Source: Candidula unifasciata (lineage: Eukaryota; Mollusca; Gastropoda; Stylommatophora; Geomitridae). From it: a DNA stretch of 64,000 nt. The notes beneath the pieces were generated by a model. It did no database searches. It was given only the letters and a program-made list of their open reading frames with translations, and was not told where the DNA came from. Where the stretch lies: the NCBI GenBank assembly GCA_905116865.2, contig CAJHNH020001159.1, forward strand, positions 60,001-124,000, read 5' to 3'. The translations under genes were made by a program, and so were the position numbers. This document shows, one piece after another, positions 10,030-20,366 of this stretch (position 1 is the stretch's first letter; each line of letters opens with the position of its first letter).

Positions 10030-10690
10030 CTGATGGAGCTAACCGTTTCGTACGAGTTGCAGATGAGAGAAAATTACGAAAAGTACGGAGAACTCAGTAA
10101 AAATCTTTGCTTCCATATACAATGTGCTTAAGCAGCTGGGCTTACGAGAAACAGTGCGTAAACGGTCACTAAAAACAATTGGGCGAAGCAACTGAAAGCG
10201 CTTCGAGCTGGCTTTGGATACAACGGAACGTCGTGGGGGATTGGGATCAATAGACTGGTTCCAGTTCCTAGTTGAAAAAAAAAAAAAACTTCTCATTCAT
10301 ATAATGTCAAAGTGTCCGATAAATGTCTGCCATTGTCTCTCTGCCAAATGTCAAAGTCTAACGCCTGTCCGATGAACCAACCGTAAGCTTGTCACTGTGG
10401 TCGTGAAGATAGTCGGCTAATTTGCCATCGCAGCGACATCAAATCTCACAATACCCGATGCAACGTCACCATATCGTCTTGTCCCTGTCCGAGAGTCCGA
10501 TAACAACGCAGCAGGGTAATAACGTGGCCTGGAGTCATCACCTAGGTCGGCCTACCTTCCGAGATGGTATAGGGCCGAAACAATCGTCGACGAGAGATCT
10601 TTCTACTGATGATCAGTGGACTCCTGCTATGCATGCTTCCCCGTGGAGCTCTTCTTATATTATTACTATCGTGTATGTAAACGGAAAATT
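10030..10690 (+). repeat. Large dispersed repeat family N, copy 1
   Basis: Homologous by eye with 26276-27180. Shared landmarks in order: CGAGCTGGCTTTGGA, TGTCTGCCA, TCTCTCTGCCAA or TCCCTCTGCCAA, AAGCTTGTC, GCGACATCAAATCTCACA or GCGACTTCTTATCTCACA, TCGTCTTGTC, GGGCCGAAAC and TTTCTACTGATGA. No coding motif. Could be a solo LTR or part of an unknown element. Confidence 0.7.
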
Positions 10691-11190
10691 GTCAACAACA
10701 TTACCTTTACTCCTGCATAACCTTGTTTCGAAACGATGTATAAACTAATTTGTGTAAAACAATAATGAGATCAGGTGACAGACTAAAAGACAGCGTGATA
10801 AAAATAAAATGACGAGTATTACCTGGCACTGACAGTTACAGGGTGAAGTCGAAATCAAAGACAGTTAACGTATTTGTTGGAAAGATAGCGTGATGACTAA
10901 ACTGATGTGTTTTGACTGAAGCTCATAAATGCGTTTGGAAGAGACAAGGGGAAAGCAAGAGAGGCACAATGGAACATTTAACTCAGAAGCTGGAGTTATA
11001 GTTGGTCTCTACCCAGCCCCGAACCCTAACATGGATCACATGGCTATTAATATCAGTTCAGTCGAGACGATCTAGTTAATTTCACCGCATTTTACTCTAC
11101 ATGGCTTGGTCTGTCTTCCAAAAAAATACTTCGTGGTACAAGAACCAATTATGGGCTAGATCCACGTGACAGTCCTGGTCTATTATTAAC
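10691..11190. other. No gene seen
   Basis: About 500 bp without recognised repeats, RNA genes or protein homology. Confidence 0.4.
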
Positions 11191-11194
11191 ATCT

Positions 11195-11268
11195 GTATGA
11201 TGGAGATTCGAACATGTACCACGGGGCTAGCAGGCAACTGTGATAGCCACTAAGCTAAAGATTCTTCT
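11195..11268 (-). mobile_element. tRNA-like sequence or SINE head
   Basis: On the reverse strand, TTTAGCTTAGTGGCTATC carries a perfect A-box core (TAGCTTAGTGG), and 40 bp later TGTTCGAATCTCC carries a near-perfect B box. Stem pairing of a real tRNA is not evident, so it is a pseudo-tRNA or SINE head. Confidence 0.65.
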
Positions 11269-11517
11269 TCTTCTTTCGCCAATGTAAACTGCAGAGGAAA
11301 ATTCTGAGTGCTTGCACGTCTGTTTTATAAATCTGGCTTTTTGTGTGCAAGCTGTTGCTCCTTTGCCTCTGAGGCAGATGCATTCCGACTTTGAAGGAAA
11401 CACTACTAATTAGTAGAATTTTACGTCATGCTTGTAATGGGGCAGTCGATCCATCCCTTTTGTTTCCTTCCCACCACTAAAATAGACCCCTGGAACCCAC
11501 ATGGGTATACTCCTTAC
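11268..11517 (+). repeat. Dispersed repeat family F
   Basis: Starts with a TTCTTCTTCTTC run, lacks the GTTCGTCCACTTC block, then has GATGCATTCCGACTTTGAAG, GGAAACACTACTAATTAGTA and TGGAACCCACATGGG in family order. Confidence 0.85.
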
Positions 11518-12099
11518 TACATAATTATATCAAGAAAAGATATAAAACCGAACGAAAAGTATATAAACAAGCTTCACAATATAAAGAACCGGCTTACCCT
11601 GGCATAGTTTTAGCAAGATTGTATCTTATTACGCTAGCAGTGTTACATTTACAATCACACGGTAACACGTATTATCATTAGTGAACTAAACCGGCCCCTT
11701 AGTTCCGTGACTTCAGTCCGGGCTCTGTTAGCGACAACGTACGTGGGAATTCCGACTGGGGGCAGCAATCTAACGACGAACGCCCCCAGCAGGGTATCGT
11801 TAGCCCATTCTCCGGAAGCCGGGATACACTGACCGGCATCGGCAAATAAAGACCCGCCGGCACTGTTGCTCTTTTCAATCTTGGCTGCTGGCCGGAAGCC
11901 GAAGAGTTTGAAGTTTCCAGACCAGATAATGAGATGGCGTCCTAAGGCTTGCCCTTGTAAACACTAGAGAAACGCTGGATGTTTTTTATCTTGTTATGGT
12001 GGGGTGTAAAGCCTGAAGGGGCGGCTTGGGTGGGTTCTTCCACACCAGGAACTGTTCATTATGAGGGAATTCAAGCTGAGTTTGGATGCTGGGATAAGT
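11518..12099. other. No gene seen
   Basis: Includes a GC-richer block (11695-11900, for example CCGGAAGCCGGG and CGGCATCGGC) that stands out from the AT-rich surroundings but matches nothing I recognise. Confidence 0.4.
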
Positions 12100-12406
12100 T
12101 CTTCTTTGCGTTCACCGTTTGTAAACTGCTGTGGAAAAGTCTGGTTGTTCTGTTCGTCCACTTCTGAGACTTTGGTCTTGTTTCAGAACTTGAGATTTGC
12201 ATGCATATCCGTTTCACAGATCTGGCTTATTTGAACGCAGAATACTGAATGTTACTTGCCTCTGAGGTAGAGGTACTCTGACTTGAAAGGAAAATCCCTA
12301 ATTAGTCGCTCTATACGACTTGCAGTTGGGTGGGGGTGGGGGAGGGGCAGTGGGTCTATCTCCCCCATCCCACCCCAAAATAGGACCCAGAATACAGCAC
12401 GGGGAT
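12100..12406 (+). repeat. Dispersed repeat family F
   Basis: TTCTTCTTTGCGTTCACCG, GGTTGTTCTGTTCGTCCAC, TTTCACAGATCTGGCTTA, CTGACTTGAAAGGAAAATCC, TAATTAGTCG and a G-rich GGGTGGGGGTGGGGGAGGGG before GGGTCTATC. The G-rich insert is a typical unstable site in this family. Confidence 0.85.
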
Positions 12407-12639
12407 CTCAGACAAATTATACAAAACAAAATACTTACATCTTTTGGTAGCAAGCGCTTTTTTTTCTTTCACACTGACAATGCAACAAATGTCACACTGT
12501 AGGTGAAATGTCTAAGAATCCTGGGGGCTGTTAATGAGTTCTTAAAGACTGAAATGACATCAAGCAGTCCGTCAGGTAACGTCTCCAGTGTGAAAATTAG
12601 CTATAGGGGATCTCCAACACTCCACGTCTCTTGCTGAGT

Positions 12640-12860
12640 TGAGTTAAGATGTCTCAAGAATTGACATCACAGCACTCTGATCTTCCAATGCATGCTCCGT
12701 CCTTATCTTTAGCAGCCAGTGCAGAGTTCCAATACTGATGGTAACGGTCACAATCTGGTTATATGTCCGTCTTGCTTTTCCTCTGAGAGTATTGAGCCAG
12801 CCAGACCCTCTAGTTACACCCAGATGCCTCATATTCTCTCCAGGCTACAGTAATCTTCTA
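12640..12860 (-). pseudogene. LINE RNase H-type C-terminal tail (family J)
   Basis: Reverse strand reads GVTRGSGWLNTLRGKARRTY, then VTVTISIGTLHWLLKIRTEH, closely matching GVTRGSGRCSRLRGKARWTF and ISIGTLRWLLKMGTE at 60395-60755. Only the extreme C-terminus survives, and the zinc-knuckle cysteines are lost by frameshift (QSAVMSI for the CCDVGS region). The 3' end is to the left (CAAGAATTGACATCA). Confidence 0.85.
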
Positions 12861-13590
12861 TCTCTACTGATTCCGTTCTTTGTTCCCAAAGAGCCTTGGC
12901 CACATCTGCCTTTACGTCTCTTGTTTTGGTCATGATACCACATTACTTTCTGCACGTCTCTTGATGCTGTACTCCCGCTTCTATCGCTGCACCTCTTACT
13001 CTCTTTATATCTTTTGCCCTAATTTTCATCTCTACTATTTTTTTTTAATAGTCTGGTTTATCTTTAAGGTGGACGAAATATTTCATACACACATTTTCTT
13101 TTACTTTAAGCACTTATTGCCACACACTCTTTAGAAGTGTTTAGTATATACAGAGTTTAATGTACTTCTAGAGAAGAAAGTTAAGAAAGTACATGTGGAA
13201 GACGAAATTCGCGAACTCTCTCACTCACCCGCATGTACACACAAACTAACATAACGCTAACACTGAACAAGTACAAAAATACACGCGCGTGCATGGACAA
13301 ATACTGAATACTTTGATCATATTCACAGATCATCAGAAAGCAACACCCTATAAAACTCGACGGAATGAGAAATGTTAATAGCAGGCTGAAACAATATAAT
13401 GGGACCTAACTGAGGGAGCGACCAAGAAAATGTAGACAAATGATGGAATGAAGATGTGAAACAACATTCTGAACATAGAGAAAACCCTCGTGTCTTCACA
13501 AAATCTGACGATCAAAGGCCGGAAATGGATGGAGAAGGAAGAGCAGGTGAAACATCAGTACAAGGAGAACGAGGAAGAGGAGGAGAAACA
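12861..13590. other. No gene seen
   Basis: Open frames of 60-84 codons without motifs, and a short alternating CACGCGCG segment near 13280. It leads into the GAA tract. Confidence 0.4.
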
Positions 13591-13591
13591 G

Positions 13592-13950
13592 AAGGGGAGG
13601 AGGAGAACGAGGAGGAGGAGGAGGAGGAAGAAGAAGAAGAGAAGAAGAAGAAGAAGAAGAAGAAGAAGAAGAAGAAGAAAAGAAGAAGAAAGAAGAAGAA
13701 GAAAGAAGAAGAAGAAGAAGAAGAAGAAGAAGAAGAAGAAGAAGAAGAAGACGAAGAAAAAGAAGAAAAAGAAGAAAAATAAGAAGAAAACAGATGAAAG
13801 AGAACAAGACGAAGCAGAAGCAAAAGAAGAAGAAGAAGAAGAAGAAGAAGAAGAAGAAGAAGAAGAAGAAGAAGAAGAAGAAGAAGAAGAAGAAGAAGAA
13901 GAAGAAGAAGAAGAAGATAATGAAAGAGAAACAGAAGAAGCAGAAGAAGA
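13592..13950. repeat. GAA/GAG purine tract
   Basis: About 350 bp almost purely A and G on the plus strand, with AAGAAG units and GGAGGA at the left end. It generates long artefactual open frames in all phases (Glu/Lys/Arg plus, Phe/Leu/Ser minus). Confidence 0.95.
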
Positions 13951-14183
13951 AGAACAATTTTATCAGAAGGGGGAGGGCGTGAGTAGAAGAAAGTATTGCA
14001 AAACATTGTCTTCACCAACACACCAACGACCTCAAAAGAAAACCTGAAAGAAAGGAGTATTACTCCCTTACAAGCAAATTAGCTCAATAATCGATTCTCC
14101 ACACTTTCAATCCAATGAACCTCCAGGCAATGGACAAGCCCTCCCGAAATAAAAGATTTGTATTTCTCTTGACCACTCTAGAG

Positions 14184-14418
14184 CAGTGGTTCTTAACCTT
14201 CCTAATGCCTCGACCATTTAATACAGTTCCTCTTATTGTGGCGACCCTTTAATACAGTTCCTCATGTTGTGGCGACCCCCAACTATACAAATATTTTCGT
14301 CGTTACCTAATAACTTCAATGCATATTTGTTTTTTCGATGGTGTTTGGCCACCCCTATGAAAGGGTAGTTTGACCCACACACAAAAAATGGTCGCGATCA
14401 ATAGCTTGAGAAGCGCTG
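14184..14418 (+). mobile_element. SPIN-like hAT non-autonomous element, copy 2
   Basis: Runs from CAGTGGTTCTTAACCTTCC to GCTTGAGAAGCGCTG, imperfect inverted repeats of about 15 bp. Flanking octamers CTCTAGAG and GTCTAGAA share the TCTAGA core preferred by this hAT group. The body shows GCGACCC, TTTAATACAGTTCCTCATGT, TTTTCGATGGTG and ATGAAAGGGTA. The 31-bp internal unit is duplicated once. No transposase, so it would have needed a partner element. Confidence 0.9.
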
Positions 14419-14591
14419 GTCTAGAAGTCCTGAAGAGCGCTCTGATCTTGCAGACATTTGTTCAGCCATTTTAGCATTGGCTACAGTTAGAACAAGATGT
14501 GTCCGTAAGAAAATAATTATGACGAATTTCCAACGCTGCTCCACTAGCTTTAACCCCGAAACACTTGGTCACTTACATCTATATGTTTTCG

Positions 14592-14750
14592 CCCCCCCCC
14601 CCCCCCCTTTTTCTCCCAAACGATATAATTGTTTTCCACTGCTACTTAAAAACTTCACTATGTGTGTTTTCCGATGGTCTTAGGCAACCCCTTCTGAAAA
14701 GCTCGCTCAACCTTCAAAAGCTCCTGCGACTCATATGTTGAGAACCGCTG
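14592..14750 (+). mobile_element. SPIN-like hAT element, 5'-truncated copy 3
   Basis: Keeps the 3' half: CACTGCTACTTAAAAACTTC, TGTGTTTTCCGATGGTCTTA, GGCAACCCC and ATGTTGAGAACCGCTG. The right flank is CTCTAGAT, again containing TCTAGA. The left end abuts a C homopolymer at about 14592-14608. Confidence 0.85.
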
Positions 14751-14796
14751 CTCTAGATGTCCGCATATCTTCTTAAATCAAATTAGACTTTTAGAA

Positions 14797-15440
14797 TCCT
14801 GTTGTGTCTTTGGCTAGCAGATGTTGGCGTTGTCTTTGTCAGTCGGTGGCTCGGTGTCTATTTTCGCTGGGTCAACGGTGTGGTTTTTCTTGGAAAGTCA
14901 GTGTCTTATTTGGACCGACCCTTTATTTGTACAGTTGTGTCAGTTTTACATCTTCCATGGCAGGAAAACGAAGTAGTCGGGTTGTTGAATGTAAATGTAG
15001 ATGAGGAAGAAGAATTATCCATTGACACTTGCTGAAATGTTTCAGGATCTAAGACATTTTGATGCCAATCGGTTTTCTTCTTCTTTCGAAAGGAAATCAT
15101 GTTATCTCTTTCCCACTTTTTTGGCTAGCCGATGTTGGCTTTGTCTTTGTCAGTCTATGACTCGCTGTCATTTTTGCTGGGTCAACTGTGGTTTGTAATG
15201 GAAAGTCAGTGTCTTATTTGGACCACCCCCTTTTGTTTGTACAGTCGAGTCAGTTTTACATCTTCCACGGCAGGAAAACGAAGTAGTCGGGTTGTTCAAT
15301 GTAAATGAAGATGAGGAAGAACAATTATCCATCGACACTGTAGTTAAATGTTTTAGGATCCAAAACCTTCTGATCACCATAGGTTTTGTACCTAGTTTTT
15401 TTTTTTTTTTTTTAAAGGGAATCATGTTAATCTTCTTCCA
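14797..15440 (+). repeat. About 320-bp direct tandem duplication
   Basis: Segment 14797-15117 is repeated at 15118-15440. Shared blocks: TTGGCTAGC, GATGTTGG, TTGTCTTTGTCAGTC, GGAAAGTCAGTGTCTTATTT, AGTTTTACATCTTCCA, GGCAGGAAAACGAAGTAGTC, GATGAGGAAGAA and AATTATCCAT. The first copy has an open frame of 77 codons (14802-15035, reading VGVVFVSRWLGVYFRWVNG), but stops interrupt the equivalent frame in the second copy, so coding is not supported. Confidence 0.9.
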
Positions 15441-15640
15441 ACTCATTTTAGTGTTCACCGGCTGTAAATTACTGCGAAGAGTTGTTCTTTCACTTTTGCA
15501 CTTCGGTCTTGTTCCAGAATGTGAGTCTTGCGTGCCTAATCCGTCCATCATATGTAGCTTATTTATATACTGACTGTTGGTTCATTGCGTCTCAAGCAGA
15601 GGTACTCTGATTTCAAGAGAAACTTCCTTTTGTTAACTGA
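15430..15640 (+). repeat. Dispersed repeat family F, 5' two thirds
   Basis: GTTCACCGGCTGTAAATTAC, CACTTCGGTCTTGTTCCAG, GACTGTTGGTTCATTGCG and TACTCTGATTTCAAGAGAAA match family order; the 3' end is missing. Confidence 0.8.
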
Positions 15641-16095
15641 TCGACGACTGGAGAAACGAGTTGCTGAACATATTCCACTATGGGTGGTAAAAGCAATGCA
15701 GAGCACTAACATCTCAGCAACAACGAATCAGGTGACTGGTCGAACAAAACCCTCTCATCAAAATTGCGTGTCCCTATTCCTCAATTCCTTTACAAATTCG
15801 GCCAACCGTAGAATTACTCCGATACGCGCGATGGGCTTCCGCGATCATCGTTTTAAAACCAGATCTCTGTAGGCAAGAAATGAAATGGTTCGTTTCCCTT
15901 ATGGTTACCTTGGTGAAACAGACGTGTAGATGTACTCGAATTGTGTTTCAGTTTCTATAATTCAGTATTTTGCTTCATTATATTCCACCTTGTTACTGGT
16001 ATTATGACCTGACGAAATGCCGCCAAATATAGACCAGGCAATCAATTGTCAGTCTATTGTTTGTTGTCTTCTTTGTTCAAACTTGCTTTTTACAA
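15641..16095. other. No gene seen
   Basis: A 95-codon open frame (15585-15872) starts inside the family F repeat and shows no motif. Otherwise unique-looking DNA up to a G homopolymer at about 16098-16125. Confidence 0.4.
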
Positions 16096-16381
16096 CATGA
16101 TTGGGGGTGGGGGGGGGGGGGGGGGACGTGGGTTTCTGCTTCCTCCAAACTCCCCACCCTACACTCGCCAGGCAAGGAGGGAAGGGGGGGGGGAATACGC
16201 TCTAGAATTATAATTAAATCAAGCGAAATATAAACACATACACGCACGCACACAAAGACGGACATAAATATATACATTTACACACAGACACGCTTACATA
16301 CACACATAAACTATTTCGCTTATTTATTTACAAAGATTCTGTATGGCAAAACTTTGAAGAAACTTTCAGTAGCTATACGTT

Positions 16382-16382
<1 letters not shown>

Positions 16383-16420
<38 letters not shown>

Positions 16421-17446
16421 GGCTGTCCTGTCTGTCCTGTCGTCTGTCTGTCTGTCTGTCTGTCTCTCCTGTCTGTCTGTCTGGCTGGCTGTCTGTCTGT
16501 CCTGTCTGTCTGTCTGTCTGTCCTGTTCTGTCTGTCTGTCAGGAAAGGTGTCTGTCTGTCTGTCCTGTCTGTCTGTCTGTCTGTCTGTCTGTCAATCTGT
16601 CTTTCTGTCTGTCTGTCTGTCTGTCTGTCCTGTCTGTCTTTCTGTCCTGTCTGTCTGTCTGTCCTTCTGTCTGTCTGTCTGTCCTGTCCTGTTCTGCTGG
16701 TCTGTCTGTCCAGTCTGTCAATCTGTCTGTCTGTCAGTCTATCTGTCTGTCCTGTCTGTCCTGTCTGTCTGTTCCTGTCTGTACTGTCTGTCTTGTCTGT
16801 CCTGTCTGTCCTGTCTGTCGTAAGTCTGTCTGTCTGTCTTCTGTCTGTCTGTCCTGTCTGCTGTCTGTCTGTCCTTGTCTGTCTGTCTGTCTGTCCTGTC
16901 TGTCCTGTCTGTCTGTCTGTCCGTCTGTCTTTCTTCCTTCTTCCTTTCTTTGCTTTCTTTCTTTGTTCCTTTCTTCTTTCTTTCTTTTCTTTCTTTCTTT
17001 CTTTTTTCTTTTCTTTCTTCTTTTTCTTTTTTTCTTCTTTTGTTCTTCTTTTTTTGTTTTCTTTCCTTTTTTTCTTTCTTTTTTTCTCTTCTTTTTTCTT
17101 TCTCTTCTTTCTTTCTTTCTTTTCTTTCTTTCTTTTTTTCTTTTCTTTCCTTTCTTTTTTTTCGTCTTATCTTCTCTTCTTTCTTCTTTCTTTTCTTTCT
17201 TTCTTCTATTCTTTCTTTCTTTCTTTCTTTTCTTTCTTAATTTTCCCTTATTTTCTTTCTTTCTTTCTTTTCTTTCTTTCGTTCTTTCTTTCTTCTTTCT
17301 TTCTTTCCTTCTTCTTTCTTTTCTGTCTTCTTTCTTTCTTTCTTTCTTTCTTTTCTTTCTCTTTCTTTCTTTCTTCTTCTTTCTTTCTTTCTTATTTCTT
17401 TCTTAGTTTCTTTCTTTTCTTTCTGTCTTTTTAGTTTCTTTCTTAT

Positions 17447-17477
<31 letters not shown>

Positions 17478-17726
17478 TTTCTTTCTTCTTTCTTTCTTTC
17501 TTTTTTCTTTCTTTCTTCTTTCTTTCTTTCTTTCTTTATTTCTTTCGTTCTTTCTCTTTTCTTTCTTCTTTCTTTTTCTTCTTTCTTTGCTTTCTTCTTT
17601 CTTTTCTTTTCTTTTCTTTTTGTCTCTTTCTTTCTTTCTTCCTTTCACTTCTTTCGTCCTTTCTTTCTTCCTTCCTTTCTTCCTTCCTTTCTTCCTTTCT
17701 TCCTTTCTTTCTTTCTTTCTTTCTGT
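16383..17726. repeat. CTGT then CTTT tetranucleotide satellite, 1.34 kb
   Basis: 16383-16930 is CTGT repeats regularly interrupted by an extra C (CCTGT), and 16931-17726 is CTTT repeats interrupted by CTT and TTTT slips. The strand is entirely pyrimidine-rich from 16931. The change of motif is abrupt. All open frames through it (up to 350 codons) are low-complexity artefacts. Confidence 0.95.
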
Positions 17727-18679
17727 TTGAGTAGTAAAGCGCTATTGGATAACTATGCATGTTCTTCAACAGTATACTTGCTTTCCTAGTGTTATTCTAA
17801 ACTAGAAAACTCACCTACTTGTTCTCCAGTCCTATCCCTACCTTAAACATCTACTTAGTTACATAATGTTATCCCGACCTAGAACATTCATTTGTTTGTT
17901 TCCCCATGATGTCCTAACCCAAACAATGCATCCACCCCTCTCTAACTTAAAAACTCCACTTATTTTTCTAACCAACCGCAATTTATAACATAGCAGCTAC
18001 ACGCCATTCAGTCATTCCACGAGCTAATCAACACAGTACACTACCCTTTGAACAATTGTTCCTTAATTTCTTCCACTTCAGCGTTCCCCTTCCTCCATAA
18101 TTCAAAGCTCTCTAATTATCCACCAAAAGCCATAAGCAACAATAAAAATGACCCCGAGGGTATCATTAGCGTGGCCGAGGAAGCGGAAGAACTGCGAGAG
18201 CAGCACAAGAAAGCAGCATCTGGCTTGTAAAGAACACACACACACAACTAACGAACTTCCCATATTATCCAGTGCATTAAGCTCGCACGCAATATGGGCA
18301 ACCCTACAATGACATAATCACGGTATCGTTCAACTGCTGGTCACATGTGCACACATGGTATTTCAAATGGCCAGGCGAAGCACTGGGATTGATTACTGAA
18401 TGATTAGGTAGAGACGGGAGTTCCTATACTGGAATGTAGAATGATTCGTTTCGTGGTCAAAAACACTTTTTTGTAGTGGTCACTTGACGAAAAACGCTGG
18501 TGAAATTCATTTGGTGCTCCATGGATGCACTTTTTTTGTTTCCACAGAAAACGTTTTTATTTATTTATTTATTTTATTTTATTCTAATAAGGAAGACAGA
18601 AACAAGGCAATTACTAGACTCAAAGCACAACCAAACACAATCACTGATAATGATCATAAACCAGTGATTGTAATAAAGA
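17727..18679. other. No gene seen
   Basis: AT-rich DNA with a TTTA run at 18547-18580. An open frame of 60 codons (18048-18230) ends in EEAEELREQHKKAASGL, which is charged and helix-like, but nothing around it supports an exon. Confidence 0.4.
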
Positions 18680-18960
18680 CAATCATCATCATCATCATGT
18701 AGCAGGTCCTTTGCAGAACGTCGCTCTCATCACAGTCTGCCTGTAAGAAACTCGGTCTCTTGCCAGTTCTCCCGCCTCATGAACTGTCGCACTCATGGAG
18801 TCACTTATATCCTGTACCCATCTTCGTGTCGGTCGGCCCCTGCCCCTCCTTCCTGGTATCATGCCTTCTGCTATAGTTTTTTTCCAATCCGTCGTGGCGC
18901 TTAATATGACCAAAAATAAAGACAAGAGACCATAAGAAAACAAGATGCAAGAAGTGAAAA
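18680..18960 (-). pseudogene. LINE 3' end with GAT tail
   Basis: Reverse strand encodes FGHIKRHDGLEK, then PGRRGRGRPTRRWVQDI and ARDRVSYRQTVMRATF, the typical C-terminal basic end of an RTE-like LINE polyprotein. A frameshift lies between the two halves near 18880. The sense 3' end carries an ATGATGATGATG tail at 18681-18700, a feature of target-primed RTE-like insertions. Reverse transcriptase motifs upstream are absent or lost at the junction with the oppositely oriented LINE to the right. Confidence 0.85.
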
Positions 18961-19627
18961 TCAGAAGTCACCAAAAATCTGTTTAACAACCTTGCTTTCG
19001 AGTACTCAGATGTATAGAGCAAAGGGGTGAACTTCAAATCTGCCAAAATGACCACTCTTGAAAACAAATGAGGAACTAAATAAAGTAGGAGAGGACAAAC
19101 GATTAGTAACGGCATTGTGGAATAAAGATGTCAAATATTTTTTTTTCTCCAAAAAATAAGGAAGCATTAAAAAAATGTATAAATCAAAATGTGAACAGGA
19201 TTATGTTACATACAGAGTGATAAAAATAGATGCAAACCGAAATATCGAAGATTCTAAAGATGAATCATGGAAAAAGTTTTGAGAGCAGATACCTCACTTG
19301 GTAGAAGTTTCCCTAGAGAATTTTAAAAACAGTTAAAAATATAAGAGCACCAGATGAATGCTTTTATCCAACCACAATTATAAACAACAAGAGAGGCAGC
19401 CCTCTGTTTAATCCACATTAAATGCTAGCAAGATGAGCAGAATGAGCTACTCAACCCTGAAAACGAGGAAGATAACATCAGTTTTGTGACTAGAAACACT
19501 GACCAACATGAACAAAACTTTTTAACATCAGAAGTAAAACATGTTATGCAGAAGAGCCCTAATAACAAAGCCCCAGGTTTAGATGGAATAAATACAGAAG
19601 CAGCTATTCAATCATGTGGTAAAACTA

Positions 19628-19983
19628 GCATCAAATGGCTAACAAGAACTGGTATCAAATGGCTAACAAGAATGGCATCAAATGGCTAACAAGAACTGGC
19701 ATCAAATGGCTAAGAAGAACTGGCATCAAATGGCTTACAAGAACTGGCATCAAATGGCTAACAAGTACTGGCATCAAACGGCATAAATGGCTTACAAGGC
19801 TCAAATTACAAGAACTGGCATCAAATGGCTTACAAGAACTGGCATCAAATGGCTTACAAGAACTGGCATCAAATGGCTAACAAGAACTGGCATCAAATGG
19901 CTAACAAGAACTGGCATCAAATGGCTAACAAGAACTGGCATCAAATGGCTAACAAGAACTGGCATCAAATGGCTAACAAGAAT
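19628..19983 (+). repeat. 24-bp minisatellite inside LINE coding sequence
   Basis: About 14 units of GGCATCAAATGGCTAACAAG plus AACT, mostly 24 bp, encoding the octapeptide IKWLTRTG. Single variants occur: CTTAC for CTAAC, AAG for ACA, a 23-bp unit, and an irregular unit at 19772-19816. The last unit runs directly into LINE sequence (MFKT), so the array is an amplified piece of the LINE, not an insertion. Confidence 0.95.
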
Positions 19984-20084
19984 GTTCAAAACAGCATAGG
20001 AAGATATGAGAAGTTCCACTAGACTGGCAGCAGTCATTGATAATACCAATGTGGAAAGGAAAGGTGAAGGTAAAGTCGGGAGAT

Positions 20085-20366
20085 GTAAACCAGCGTCATT
20101 GCATACGGTTATAAACCATAGGTGCTCTGACACCAGTGCAGTCAGCTGATGAGAAACTGTCCGCTTGTGTCGCCGTCCGCACGCAACTCCGTAGCTGCAG
20201 CGACGTTCCTCCATATACCCCAGAGTGTTTATTCTGGTACCCATTTCCTGGGTAAGGCTGGATGAATATCGGGAACCGCCCGGTTTCGAACACCGGCCGT
20301 GGGCTGCAGCGAGTCGCAGCTGGATTTGAAAGCGATTCTCCTATCGACTGCGCTAACGCGGCTCCA
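20085..20366 (-). mobile_element. tRNA-derived SINE family E, inserted in a LINE
   Basis: Reverse strand: head GAGCCGCGTTAGCGCAGTCG (A-box-like), then GTGTTCGAAACC (B-box-like) and a body ending with ACGTCGCTGCAGCTACGGAG and GGTTTATAACC. Related copies at 24714 and 39735 share the CGTCGCTG-TAGCTAC segment. LINE protein continues on both sides, so this insertion is younger than the LINE. Confidence 0.8.

Noticed and set aside
11695..11900. GC-rich block considered as rRNA fragment or CpG-island promoter
   Set aside because: No rRNA landmarks recognised and no gene downstream.
13456..14047. 185-codon Lys/Arg/Glu frame resembling a nuclear protein
   Set aside because: GAA/GAG tract; open in several phases at once.
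16354..17434. 350-codon Cys-Leu-Ser-Val then Phe-Leu-Ser frame
   Set aside because: Pure translation of CTGT/CTTT repeats.
18048..18230. Frame ending in EEAEELREQHKKAASGL as a possible exon
   Set aside because: Only 60 codons, no splice sites or homology that I can defend.
19628..19983. 24-bp repeats considered as CRISPR or as a repeat-protein gene
   Set aside because: Contiguous units derived from the surrounding LINE, with frame breaks.
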